From Oxalobacter aliiformigenes (lineage in GTDB: Bacteria > Pseudomonadota > Gammaproteobacteria > Burkholderiales > Burkholderiaceae_D), in contig NZ_CP098252.1 of the NCBI RefSeq assembly GCF_027116575.1, positions 434,001 through 498,000 on the forward strand: a stretch of 64,000 bases of DNA, in the 5' to 3' direction. The position numbers and the translations under genes were made by a program. This document shows, piece after piece, positions 56,108-64,000 of this stretch. The first letter of the stretch is position 1, and the number at the start of each line of letters is the position of its first letter. The notes under the pieces were generated by a model, which saw only the letters and a list, made by a program, of their open reading frames with translations, did no database searches and was not told the DNA's origin.

Positions 56108-56986
56108 ATGTCTATTCTGATCAACAAGAACAGCCGGGTCATCGTTCAGGGTATGACCGGTAAAACCGGTGCATTCCATACTGAAATGTGCATAAACTAT
56201 GCTTTTGGTAAAGAATGCTATGTTGGTGGTGTCAATGCAAAAAAAGCCGGCACAACTTTTTTGAATCTGCCTGTCTTCGGCAGTGTAAAGGAAGCCAAGG
56301 AACAAACAGGCGCCAATGTTTCCGTTATTTATGTTCCGCCTCCGTTTGCCGCAGCGGCGATTGATGAAGCTGTTGAAGCCGGTATCGAATTTGTTATCTG
56401 TATTACAGAAGGTATTCCGGTTGAAGATATGTTGCGTACCCGTTATAAAATGCAAGGCAAAAACACCATTCTTCTTGGACCAAACTGCCCGGGTATCATT
56501 ACGCCGGACGAACTGAAGATCGGTATTATGCCGGGTCATATTCACAGAAAAGGTACGATCGGTGTCGTTTCCAAATCGGGTACCCTGACATATGAAGCAG
56601 CCAGCCAGCTGGCCGAATTCGGTCTGGGTCAATCCACTGTTGTCGGTGTCGGCGGTGATCCGATCAATGGCCTGAAACATATCGATGTTCTGAAGATGTT
56701 TAATGATGATCCGGAAACGGAAGCCGTTATTATGGTAGGCGAAATCGGCGGTAATGATGAAGAAACTGCCGCACGCTGGGCCAAGGACAATATGAAGAAG
56801 CCGATTGTCGGTTTCATTGCTGGTGTAACCGCGCCTCCGGGAAAACGGATGGGTCATGCTGGCGCAATCATTTCCGGTGGCAAAGGTACGGCACAGGAAA
56901 AACTGGCTGTTATGGAAGAATGCGGTATTACGGTAACACGTAATCCTGCCGAAATCGGCAAAACGATGAAATCTGTTCTGAAATAA
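56108..56986 (+). CDS. sucD: Succinyl-CoA ligase (ADP-forming), alpha subunit
   Basis: 292-residue CoA-binding subunit that carries the phosphohistidine. [12 protein letters not shown] near the start, [38 protein letters not shown] and His250 in [13 protein letters not shown] are diagnostic. Length matches E. coli SucD (289). Starts 2 bp after the sucC stop, so the two are co-translated. A strong terminator closes the unit. Confidence 0.96.
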   Translation: MSILINKNSRVIVQGMTGKTGAFHTEMCINYAFGKECYVGGVNAKKAGTTFLNLPVFGSVKEAKEQTGANVSVIYVPPPFAAAAIDEAVEAGIEFVICITEGIPVEDMLRTRYKMQGKNTILLGPNCPGIITPDELKIGIMPGHIHRKGTIGVVSKSGTLTYEAASQLAEFGLGQSTVVGVGGDPINGLKHIDVLKMFNDDPETEAVIMVGEIGGNDEETAARWAKDNMKKPIVGFIAGVTAPPGKRMGHAGAIISGGKGTAQEKLAVMEECGITVTRNPAEIGKTMKSVLK

Positions 56987-57004
56987 CATTATTGCCGGAA
57001 ATTG

Positions 57005-57033
57005 AAAAAGCCCGGTCAACCGGGCTTTTTTTA
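57005..57033. terminator. Bidirectional terminator, sucD / pncC
   Basis: Perfect 11-bp stem AAAAAGCCCGG (57005-57015) with CCGGGCTTTTT (57020-57030), loop TCAA, and a T-run continuing to 57033. A textbook intrinsic terminator for the module; the A-run lets it also serve pncC from the other side. Confidence 0.92.
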
Positions 57034-57052
57034 TTGTATCTTTTCCGTTTGG

Positions 57053-57550
57053 TCAGAAATGTCCTGTTTCGAGATAATGGCAGAGACATTGCAAACAATG
57101 CAAGACACTTTGATCCCTTACCTCTGACCGGTTCCCGCTGAATTGTTGTTTGTCGGTACTGAATATGCCGGTTCGGGTAGCAAAACCGAAGCATACGGTA
57201 CCAACCGGTTTGTCAAGAGAACCTCCTCCAGGCCCGGCAATTCCGGTCGTCGAAATGGCAATGTCGCCCTGTGTTGCGTCAAGAGCGCCTTTCGCCATGG
57301 CCAGAGCCACTTTCTGGCTGACGGCACCTTGTTGTCTTATCAGTTCTTCGGGAACTCCTGCCAGCTTTGTTTTTGATTCGTTCGAGTAAGTGACGAGTCC
57401 GCAATCAAACCATTCCGAGGCACCGGGAATATCTGTGACCAGTTTGGAAAGACTGCCGCCGGTACAGGACTCGACGGTAACCAGTTTCAGTTTTTTTTGC
57501 GAGAGTAAAGTACCAATATACTGGGCGAGTTCGGATGGATTTTTGATCAT
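57053..57550 (-). CDS. pncC: Nicotinamide-nucleotide amidohydrolase PncC (CinA C-terminal domain)
   Basis: 165-residue stand-alone CinA C-domain that deamidates nicotinamide mononucleotide in NAD recycling. Catalytic Ser28 lies in VESCTGG, and GLVTYSNESK, GAVSQKVA, STTGIAGPGGG are family signatures. The longer N-terminal MoCF-like domain of CinA is absent. Last gene of the thiL-pgpA-pncC run on the minus strand, 6 bp after pgpA. Confidence 0.92.
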   Translation of the reverse strand: MIKNPSELAQYIGTLLSQKKLKLVTVESCTGGSLSKLVTDIPGASEWFDCGLVTYSNESKTKLAGVPEELIRQQGAVSQKVALAMAKGALDATQGDIAISTTGIAGPGGGSLDKPVGTVCFGFATRTGIFSTDKQQFSGNRSEVRDQSVLHCLQCLCHYLETGHF

Positions 57551-57556
57551 GGCTAT

Positions 57557-58087
57557 TCAGTATAAAAGTTGATCGGCAGTGAAACAGGTTTTCCATAATG
57601 CGAAAACAAGCAATGTGAAAAAGGCTGCAATGATATCGTCCAGCATAACACCAAAACCGCCATGTATGTGTTTGTCGAAAAAGCGGATAGGCTGCGGTTT
57701 TGTCATGTCCAACAGGCGAAACAGGGCGAAAGCAACGCATTCGGCAAAAAAAGAACAAGGTGTTATGAATAGAAGGATCAGCCAGAAGGCAATGATCTCA
57801 TCCCACACCATGCTCCCGTCGTCCGGGTTGTTAAGCGCATTCCCGGTTGTCTGACAGGTTTTGATACCGATCAAAAAACCGATTATGCAAATGATGCCCC
57901 ATACCGGAGGGGTGAACAGGGAGGGAAAACGGCAGGTCAGCAAGTCATAACTGATCCAGGCGAACAGTGTTCCTGCTGTCCCCGGCATGATGGGAGATAG
58001 GCCGCTTCCAAACCCAAGGGATATTAAATGGAATGGATGGGATAACAAAAAGGTAATATCCGGTGAGCGTTTGACAGGAGCATTCAT
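57557..58087 (-). CDS. pgpA: Phosphatidylglycerophosphatase A
   Basis: 176-residue membrane phosphatase making phosphatidylglycerol. SLGFGSGLSPIMPGTAGTL near the N-terminus, three or four hydrophobic segments and the charged DMTKPQPIRFFDKHIHGGFGVMLDDIIA-type region near the C-terminus (KPQPIRFFDK, GVMLDDIIAA) match PgpA. Overlaps the thiL stop by 4 bp, so the two are coupled. The thiL-pgpA order is conserved in many Proteobacteria. Confidence 0.92.
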   Translation of the reverse strand: MNAPVKRSPDITFLLSHPFHLISLGFGSGLSPIMPGTAGTLFAWISYDLLTCRFPSLFTPPVWGIICIIGFLIGIKTCQTTGNALNNPDDGSMVWDEIIAFWLILLFITPCSFFAECVAFALFRLLDMTKPQPIRFFDKHIHGGFGVMLDDIIAAFFTLLVFALWKTCFTADQLLY

Positions 58088-59049
58088 TTTTCTGTTGTCA
58101 GAAAGTGATCGAATGAATGATGAGAAAAGGTTTGCAATTCTCCGTTGTTATTGCGAAGTCTTAGTCCCGGGGTGCTTTCAATGAAGCCGACTCTTGTAAC
58201 GGGAATACCTGTTTTATCGGATGCTTCCAGAACGCGGCTGCGTTTTGATACAGGGGCCGTGAAACACAATTCATAGTCGTCACCTCCACCCAATGCACAT
58301 AACATGCGGAAATCTTCAGGTTGTCTGGCAAGAATGGAACTGACAGGCAGAGCGTCAATATTCACGGTGGCACCGACCTTGGATGCATTGAGAATGTGAG
58401 TCAGATCTCCAAGGAGACCATCGGAAAGATCCAGGGCTGCAGATGCAATCTTGCGCAATGCTTTGCCCAGAGCGACTCGAGGCATTGGCATTTGCAACCG
58501 GGGCAATACCTTGCTGAATTCATCATCGTTTAAAGCAGTTTCACGCCGGCAATGTGCCAGAGCCAGCCGGGCGTCCCCGATCGTCCCTGAAATCCAGATG
58601 TCGTCGCCATGCCGGGCGTTGTCTCTTCTGATAGCTTGTCCAAGGGGAATCTGTCCGAAAACGGTAATACAGATATTGAGAGGGCCTTTGGTCGTATCGC
58701 CGCCTATCAGTTCGCATTGAAATAAATTGGCCAATGAGAACATGCCTTCGGAAAAAGGTTTCAGCCATGTTTCCTCTGCCCGGGGTAAAGCCAGTGCCAG
58801 TGTGAAAGCGACAGGATCGGCACCCATGGCTGCCAGATCGGAAAGATTGACAGCGAGTGATTTGTGTCCAAGCTGTGCAGGATCGGTATCCGGAAAAAAG
58901 TGTGTGCCTGAAACCAGCATGTCGGTGGAAATGGCCATTTGAGTACCAGGTGTCGGCATTAAAAGAGCACAATCGTCGCCAATACCCAAAGAAGCGTTTG
59001 AGATGGGTTTTGTGAAATATTTGGTGATGAGATCAAATTCTGAAAGCAT
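58084..59049 (-). CDS. thiL: Thiamine-monophosphate kinase
   Basis: 321-residue kinase of the AIRS/PurM fold that makes thiamine diphosphate. GIGDDCALL with metal-binding Asp residues, STDMLVSGTHF, LSDLAAMGADPVAFT, GGDTTKGPLNI and ALDLSDGLLGDL are all in order. Length matches E. coli ThiL (325). Its product is the cofactor of the ThDP enzymes in the window (PDH E1 and the enzyme at 51.7 kb). Confidence 0.95.
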   Translation of the reverse strand: MLSEFDLITKYFTKPISNASLGIGDDCALLMPTPGTQMAISTDMLVSGTHFFPDTDPAQLGHKSLAVNLSDLAAMGADPVAFTLALALPRAEETWLKPFSEGMFSLANLFQCELIGGDTTKGPLNICITVFGQIPLGQAIRRDNARHGDDIWISGTIGDARLALAHCRRETALNDDEFSKVLPRLQMPMPRVALGKALRKIASAALDLSDGLLGDLTHILNASKVGATVNIDALPVSSILARQPEDFRMLCALGGGDDYELCFTAPVSKRSRVLEASDKTGIPVTRVGFIESTPGLRLRNNNGELQTFSHHSFDHFLTTEK

Positions 59050-59147
59050 ATCTCTTTAAAAACTGAAAGGGAACTTGGTCGTTATCCTAGTGAACTAATA
59101 CATAATGATGCTATTTATATCGTGTTTAAGCAAGATAATGATAAACT

Positions 59148-59168
59148 AGCCAATCTGGCCGATTGGCT
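59148..59168. promoter_or_regulatory. Inverted repeat upstream of the antiporter gene
   Basis: Perfect 8-bp arms AGCCAATC (59148-59155) and GATTGGCT (59161-59168) with spacer TGGCC, in the 209-bp gap between thiL and the antiporter gene, 91 bp before its ATG. There is no T-run, so an operator or leader hairpin is more likely than a terminator. No regulator is known. Confidence 0.35.
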
Positions 59169-59258
59169 GGGTTGGTCTCTAAACACACTTTGAATTTCCG
59201 ATCTGGAAAACACAATCGAGGTTTTCTGCACTTTTCCTGTTAGATAGGCGTTTTTATC

Positions 59259-60518
59259 ATGAACCCGTCATGGATCGAATATATCGCAGCTGTACTTTTC
59301 TTTCTGGCATTGATTCATACTTTTTCTGCCAAATATTTTGTCCAGTTGTCTCATCGTGAGAGTCGTCACTCGGGGGCTTGGTTGATGCTGGGGGAAGTTG
59401 AAGTGATATTCGGTTTCTGGGCTTTTATCCTGCTTGGATTTATGGCAGCAGTCGGAGGGTATGAAAGTGCTGTCGAATATATGGATACCCGGGATTTTAC
59501 CGAGCCATTATTTGTTTTTGTCATTCTGGTAATTGCTGGAACCCGTCCAATTCTTCAGGCGGCTCAATTACTGATTGATACCCTTGAAAAAATCATTCCA
59601 TTGCCGGGAATGATTACTTATTATTTTCTGACACTGACTATTGTGCCATTGCTGGGATCCTTTATTACGGAACCTGCGGCCATGACATTGGCCGCCATTA
59701 TTCTGCGGGATCGGTATTTTTCCAAAAAAATTCCGGAAACCATGAAATATCTGACGATCGCAATTCTCTTTGTCAATGTATCGATCGGTGGAGTTCTAAC
59801 TTCATATGCCGCGCCACCTGTTCTTATGGTTGCTTCAAAATGGGGATGGGGGTTGGATTTTATGCTTGCTACGTTTGGGTGGAAAGCGGCATTGGCTATT
59901 TTTATCAATGCACTGATTGCGTCTTGGATTTTCAGAAAAATTCTATTGGGTATGGATGATTTGAAAGATGACTATGAAGTCGGTCGTGTACCGCCGCTGG
60001 TTATGCTTATCCATTTGACGACTCTCGTTCTGGTTGTGATATTCAGCCATCATCCGTTTGTTTTCGTGGGGTTCTTCCTGTTTTTTCTAGGTTTTACGGA
60101 AGCTTACCATCGCTATCAAAGTCCGTTGATGTTGAGGGAAGGACTGCTGGTTGCATTTTTTCTGGCTGGTCTGGTTGTGCTGGGAGGAATGCAGAAATGG
60201 TGGCTTGCTCCTATCCTGTCCAGGTTAAATAGCGCAATGTTATTTGTCGGCGCAACATTCCTGACTGCTATCACAGATAATGCTGCTTTGACATATTTGG
60301 GATCGCTTGTTGATGGTCTTTCGGATGCGAACAAATATGCTCTGGTTGCCGGTGCAATTACGGGCGGTGGCCTTACTGTGATTGCCAATGCCCCTAACCC
60401 GGTCAGTTTTTCACTGCTCAAAAATACGTTTGAGCATCAATCCATCAATCCCTTGATGCTTTTCGTATATGCATTGCCGCCAACAGTTGTTGCAGCCTGT
60501 TGTTTTGTCTTTTTGTAA
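59259..60518 (+). CDS. Putative Na+/H+ antiporter
   Basis: 419-residue polytopic membrane protein with about ten to twelve hydrophobic segments, starting with WIEYIAAVLFFLALIHTF. It resembles the uncharacterised Na_H_antiport_3 family. Polar motifs inside the membrane, GSFITEPAAMTLAA and AITDNAALTYLGS with the paired GLTVIANAPNPV, form an internally repeated pattern with acidic and Asn residues, consistent with an ion-coupled carrier of the IT superfamily. Ion selectivity is not established. Single gene, divergent from thiL and upstream of dnaB. Confidence 0.78.
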   Translation: MNPSWIEYIAAVLFFLALIHTFSAKYFVQLSHRESRHSGAWLMLGEVEVIFGFWAFILLGFMAAVGGYESAVEYMDTRDFTEPLFVFVILVIAGTRPILQAAQLLIDTLEKIIPLPGMITYYFLTLTIVPLLGSFITEPAAMTLAAIILRDRYFSKKIPETMKYLTIAILFVNVSIGGVLTSYAAPPVLMVASKWGWGLDFMLATFGWKAALAIFINALIASWIFRKILLGMDDLKDDYEVGRVPPLVMLIHLTTLVLVVIFSHHPFVFVGFFLFFLGFTEAYHRYQSPLMLREGLLVAFFLAGLVVLGGMQKWWLAPILSRLNSAMLFVGATFLTAITDNAALTYLGSLVDGLSDANKYALVAGAITGGGLTVIANAPNPVSFSLLKNTFEHQSINPLMLFVYALPPTVVAACCFVFL

Positions 60519-60636
60519 TAAAAGGTATCGTATAAAGCGGTTTCTTGCGCAATTTGTTTGCAACAGACTGAAAAAACGTCTTATCGAGTCATCTGTGGCA
60601 AGAAAGATATCTTAAGAGAATCAAGAAGGTAGTATA

Positions 60637-62028
60637 ATGCGCGCAATGAATACGACGACAGATCCCCAGTTAGAATCACTACGCCTTCCTCCGCACTCCA
60701 TAGAAGCGGAACAGTCGGTGTTGGGTGGCTTGTTGCTTGATAATTCTGCCTGGGACCGTATCGCCGATTATTTGAATCAGGATGATTTTTACCGGTTCGA
60801 TCATCGTCTCATCTATCAGCATATCGCCAAACTGATCAATTCATCGAGACCGGCTGATGTTATTACGGTCTATGAATCCTTGCAGTCGGTCGGGAAGGCA
60901 GAGGAGATTGGCGGTCTGACTTATCTGAATGCACTCGCCCAGAATACACCATCTGCTGCCAATATACGCCATTATGCACAAATAGTGCGGGATCGCGGCA
61001 TTTTACGGCGACTGATTACGGTTTCAGATGAAATATCCTCAAGCGCTTTCCAGTCCCAGGGGAAAGAAGTCAAGCAGATCCTCGATGAAGCGGAAACCAA
61101 TATATTTGCCATTGCAGAAGAAGGTTCGCGCGGAACGCAGGGGTTTCAGGAAATACAGCCGTTGCTGACCCAGGTCGTTGAAAGAATCGATGAATTGTAC
61201 AATCGGGATAACCGGAACGATATTACAGGCGTTCCTACAGGTTTTATTGATCTGGACAGAATGACATCAGGTTTGCAGCCGGGAGACCTGATCATCGTTG
61301 CCGGCCGTCCATCAATGGGGAAAACGGCTTTTTCGGTCAATATCGGTGAGCACGTCGCTATTGAGAGCGGTCTTCCTGTCGCCGTATTCTCAATGGAAAT
61401 GAGTGGCGCACAACTGGCCATGCGTATGCTGGGTTCCGTCGGACGACTGGACCAGCATCGTTTGAGGACCGGTCGTCTGGGAGATGAAGACTGGCCACGA
61501 TTGACTTATGCCATTCAGAAAATGAACGAGGCACAGCTCTATATTGATGAGACTCCGGCATTGAGTTGCACTGAATTGAGAGCCAGAGCGCGCAGGCTGG
61601 CAAGACAATGCAGCAAGCTTGGACTGATCATTATCGACTACCTGCAATTGATGGCGCCCAGCTCGGCCGGGGAAAACCGCGCTACGGAAATTTCCGAAAT
61701 TTCCCGTGGACTGAAGGCACTTGCAAAAGAACTGAATTGCCCGGTCATCGCTTTATCGCAGTTGAATCGTTCCGTTGAGCAAAGGCCGAACAAGCGGCCT
61801 GTCATGTCCGATTTACGTGAATCCGGAGCTATTGAGCAAGATGCGGATCTTATTTTGTTTATTTATCGGGATGAAGTTTACAATCCCGATACCCCTGATA
61901 AGGGGATGGCTGAGATTATCGTCGGGAAACAGCGTAATGGCCCGATTGGTAGTGTCAGACTGACTTTTCTCGGACAATTTACCAAATTCGACAACTATGC
62001 CGGCGGCGGAGGAATGTATGGGGAATGA
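60637..62028 (+). CDS. dnaB: Replicative DNA helicase DnaB
   Basis: 463-residue hexameric helicase that unwinds DNA at the fork. The N-terminal DnaG-binding domain (HSIEAEQSVLGGLLLD) is followed by a linker and the RecA-like domain with Walker A GRPSMGKTA from residue 223, Walker B LIIIDYLQLM and SQLNRSVEQRPNKRP. AAGAAGGTAG before the ATG at 60637 supports this start over the ATG at 60646. Length matches E. coli DnaB (471). No intein is present. Confidence 0.96.
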   Translation: MRAMNTTTDPQLESLRLPPHSIEAEQSVLGGLLLDNSAWDRIADYLNQDDFYRFDHRLIYQHIAKLINSSRPADVITVYESLQSVGKAEEIGGLTYLNALAQNTPSAANIRHYAQIVRDRGILRRLITVSDEISSSAFQSQGKEVKQILDEAETNIFAIAEEGSRGTQGFQEIQPLLTQVVERIDELYNRDNRNDITGVPTGFIDLDRMTSGLQPGDLIIVAGRPSMGKTAFSVNIGEHVAIESGLPVAVFSMEMSGAQLAMRMLGSVGRLDQHRLRTGRLGDEDWPRLTYAIQKMNEAQLYIDETPALSCTELRARARRLARQCSKLGLIIIDYLQLMAPSSAGENRATEISEISRGLKALAKELNCPVIALSQLNRSVEQRPNKRPVMSDLRESGAIEQDADLILFIYRDEVYNPDTPDKGMAEIIVGKQRNGPIGSVRLTFLGQFTKFDNYAGGGGMYGE

Positions 62029-62109
62029 TTTTCTTGTCCTTCGCCCAATACCCATTGCGACATGGCATATACCCGATGGGGTGTGCCGGCTAAATATCAA
62101 GGGAAGACT

Positions 62110-62736
62110 ATGTTTGGACGTTTAATGCCTAAAGAAGAGAAATTCTTCGATTTGTTCAACCAGCATGCAGAATTCTGCGTCAAGGGAGCCAGAGAATTGC
62201 TGGAACTCATGAAAGACTTCAGCCATATAGAAAGACGGTTGCATGCTATTGAAGGGCTTGAAAAACAGGCAGACAAAGTCACCTATCATACTATCGGCAT
62301 TTTGCACAAAACTTTTATTACTCCTCTTGATCGCGAAGACATCCATCGTCTTATTACCAAAATGGACGATATTCTGGATTTGATGGAAGATGCCGCTCAG
62401 ACAGTTTCGCTTTATGACATACAGACCATTACTCCCGAAGCGATTCGTCTGGCTGAATTATGTCTGGGATGTTGCGAAAAACTGAAGGATGGTATTTCCC
62501 TGCTGCATAATATGAACCATTCCCGCGAAATACTGGAAATATGTGAGGAAATTGATCGTCTTGAATCCGATGCGGATCATGTTATGCATGCCGCATTGTC
62601 GAAACTGTTTCGTGATGAGCCCGATGTAAGGAACCTGATCAAGCTGAAAGCATTGTACGAAATACTGGAGAATGTCACCGATATTTGTGAAGATGTTGCC
62701 AATATCGTTGAAGGAATTGTTGTTGAAAATGCCTGA
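62110..62736 (+). CDS. DUF47 PhoU-like protein, partner of the PiT transporter
   Basis: 208-residue all-helical PhoU-like protein of the DUF47/YkaA group. MFGRLMPKEEKFFDLFNQHAE-type start (MPKEEKFFDLFNQH), KVTYHTIGILHKTFITPLDREDI and DVANIVEGIVVENA at the end are typical. The ATG at 62110 has AAGGGAAGA upstream; an earlier ATG at 62062 adds poorly conserved residues. It sits 72 bp before the pit start; the pair is widespread and DUF47 is thought to modulate PiT activity. Confidence 0.9.
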   Translation: MFGRLMPKEEKFFDLFNQHAEFCVKGARELLELMKDFSHIERRLHAIEGLEKQADKVTYHTIGILHKTFITPLDREDIHRLITKMDDILDLMEDAAQTVSLYDIQTITPEAIRLAELCLGCCEKLKDGISLLHNMNHSREILEICEEIDRLESDADHVMHAALSKLFRDEPDVRNLIKLKALYEILENVTDICEDVANIVEGIVVENA

Positions 62737-62808
62737 TTGTCCGGCGGTCCGAGTGATCGGATTGTCATAATTTCCCGAATCGTCAATATCCACACAAAGT
62801 TGATTTTC

Positions 62809-63816
62809 ATGCAAGCAATACATGTCAGTCTTTATGCCCTTATTTTTCTGGTCGCTCTGGCGCTGATTTTCGATTTCATGAACGGTTTTCATGATGCCGC
62901 CAATGCGATTGCCACGGTTGTTTCGACCGGGGTTCTGAAGCCGCATACCGCTGTTGCCATGACGGCATTCATGAACTGCGTTGCGATATTCATATTTGAC
63001 TTGCATGTCGCCACGACTGTGGGAAAAGGGACCGTTGATCCGGCCATTGTTGATCATTATGTGGTATTCGGCGCTTTGGTCGGTGCAATAGGCTGGAACA
63101 TTATCACCTGGTATTACGGAATTCCTTCATCGTCATCTCACGCACTGATTGGTGGATTGATTGGTGCAGCCATTGCAAAGGCAGGGAGCAGTTCTCTGGT
63201 CGCTTCAGGTATTTTCAAGATCATCGCATTCATTGTCATTTCGCCATTGCTGGGATACATTCTGGGATCCGTCATGATGCTGCTCGTCTCCTGGATATTC
63301 GTCCGGTCCCAGCCGCGTAACGTTGACAGATGGTTTCGCCGGCTGCAGCTGGTTTCCGCATCCTTGTACAGTTTGGGACATGGCGGAAACGATGCACAGA
63401 AAACGATGGGGCTGATCTGGATGTTGCTGATTGCTTCGGGCTATGCCGCTGATGATGGGCATTTGCCTTTGTGGGTCATCGTTTCGTGTTATGCCGCGAT
63501 CGGTTTCGGAACGTTATTCGGTGGATGGCGTATTGTGAAAACCATGGGGCAGAAAATTACCAAACTGAAGCCTGTCGGTGGATTTTGTGCGGAAACAGGG
63601 GGAGCACTGACACTGTTTATTGCTACGGCACTTGGAATACCGGTATCGACAACTCATACCATTACCGGCGCCATTGTCGGTGTCGGTTCGGCGCAGAAAA
63701 TGTCGGCAGTCCGTTGGGGCGTCGCCGGCAATATCGTCTGGGCATGGATTCTGACTATCCCGGCATCGGCTTTCATTGCCGCTGTTGCCTGGTGGCTTGG
63801 AACCAAATTCCTGTAA
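62809..63816 (+). CDS. Low-affinity inorganic phosphate transporter, PiT family
   Basis: 335-residue symporter with about ten membrane segments. Family repeats are visible: FDFMNGFHDAANAIAT with VSTGVLKPH near the N-terminus, the mirrored YSLGHGGNDAQKTMG in the C-terminal half, and PVSTTHTITGAIVGVG with PSSSSHALIGGLIG. It imports phosphate as a metal complex with protons. The ATG at 62809 begins the first membrane segment; upstream ATG in frame at 62737 would add a non-conserved stretch overlapping the DUF47 stop region. Confidence 0.94.
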   Translation: MQAIHVSLYALIFLVALALIFDFMNGFHDAANAIATVVSTGVLKPHTAVAMTAFMNCVAIFIFDLHVATTVGKGTVDPAIVDHYVVFGALVGAIGWNIITWYYGIPSSSSHALIGGLIGAAIAKAGSSSLVASGIFKIIAFIVISPLLGYILGSVMMLLVSWIFVRSQPRNVDRWFRRLQLVSASLYSLGHGGNDAQKTMGLIWMLLIASGYAADDGHLPLWVIVSCYAAIGFGTLFGGWRIVKTMGQKITKLKPVGGFCAETGGALTLFIATALGIPVSTTHTITGAIVGVGSAQKMSAVRWGVAGNIVWAWILTIPASAFIAAVAWWLGTKFL

Positions 63817-63882
63817 TGGTCGCCGTTCTCGCGAACAGAGGGTATCAGCATGCAGATGATGCCATGACTGACAATCTGCCTG

Positions 63883-63999
63883 TCATGGTGAAGCTGTCGA
63901 AATCGTTAAATGGTGCATCAACTGGTGCAGACGTTCATTCGCGCTTTGTGAAAACAGGGACTTTCCGAAAACGCTTGCCAGAGATTTTACCCCTGCCTT
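63883..63999 (-). CDS. Possible C-terminal end of a minus-strand gene entering from the right
   Basis: On the minus strand a frame is open from the right edge to TGA at 63883-63885, reading SLASVFGKSLFSQSANERL and ending STASP. Only 38 residues are visible, so no family can be given. It would converge on the phosphate transporter gene with 66 bp between. It may be chance. Confidence 0.3.
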   Translation of the reverse strand, partial: KAGVKSLASVFGKSLFSQSANERLHQLMHHLTISTASP

Positions 64000-64000
64000 C

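Noticed and set aside
56102..57019. 305-codon minus-strand frame antisense to sucD, and a similar one antisense to sucC (55131-55952)
   Set aside because: Sense genes are unambiguous; the antisense products show no family features.
1..64000. CRISPR arrays, insertion sequences, prophage, tRNA genes or rRNA operons
   Set aside because: No regularly spaced repeats, transposase or integrase motifs, terminal inverted repeats, cloverleaf with TTCRA arm, or rRNA core was recognised by reading; a covariance-model search would settle the tRNA point.

Overview
The window comes from a betaproteobacterium of moderate GC content (about 50%). Gene content and order (clpS-clpA, def-fmt, an NtrY/NtrX-type pair beside rsmB, ffs-dnaX-ybaB-recR, accB-accC-prmA, an RNase II-tonB-aroE-mtgA run) fit Burkholderiales. 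The low GC for that order, together with a formyl-CoA-transferase-like gene in a CoA-thioester module, points to Oxalobacteraceae and most likely an Oxalobacter-like organism. That assignment is inference: no rRNA gene is present and no database search was run.

Layout. 1-2.5 kb: the end of a pyruvate dehydrogenase operon (aceF 3' part, lipoyl-E3 lpdA). 2.5-6.5 kb: rsuA, a cold-shock gene and the clpS-clpA protease adaptor/unfoldase pair. 6.5-9.4 kb: a membrane polyferredoxin, an aldo/keto reductase and a DUF1857 protein. 9.5-16.3 kb: fmt-def, dprA, topB and a second aldo/keto reductase. 16.3-24.3 kb, mostly minus strand: NtrX/NtrY-like regulators, a DUF4390 protein, rsmB, trpE, gph and rpe. 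24.4-30.3 kb: apaG, mltA, a universal stress protein, a DUF4404 protein, priA and a lytic transglycosylase. 30.7-36.7 kb: ubiD, the 4.5S RNA gene, dnaX-ybaB-recR-cysM and rpsT. 36.7-42.9 kb, minus strand: a frameshifted PfkB kinase, a DUF3426 membrane protein, prmA, accC-accB, aroQ and an unknown protein. 42.9-50.6 kb, plus strand: mpl, a YqiA-like esterase, an RNase II-type exonuclease, tonB, aroE, mtgA and corA.

50.7-57.0 kb is the most distinctive part. An unrecognised small ORF is followed by a ThDP-dependent acetolactate-synthase/2-hydroxyacyl-CoA-lyase-like enzyme, a class III CoA-transferase closely resembling formyl-CoA:oxalate CoA-transferase, and succinyl-CoA ligase (sucC, sucD). 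The CoA-transferase gene has strongly biased, C-ending codon use and is bounded by two RNA hairpins, which suggests very high and separately tuned expression. Together these genes could charge an organic acid with CoA and then cleave, condense or decarboxylate the thioester, with SucCD linking the succinyl-CoA pool to ATP.

57.0-64.0 kb: pncC-pgpA-thiL on the minus strand, then an Na+/H+ antiporter-like protein, dnaB and a DUF47-PiT phosphate uptake pair on the plus strand. No tRNA, 16S/23S rRNA, CRISPR array, insertion sequence or prophage was recognised. The content is mostly housekeeping; the main anomalies are the 51.7-57.0 kb module, one broken gene, two possible slippage sites and a paired DnaA-box element upstream of priA.
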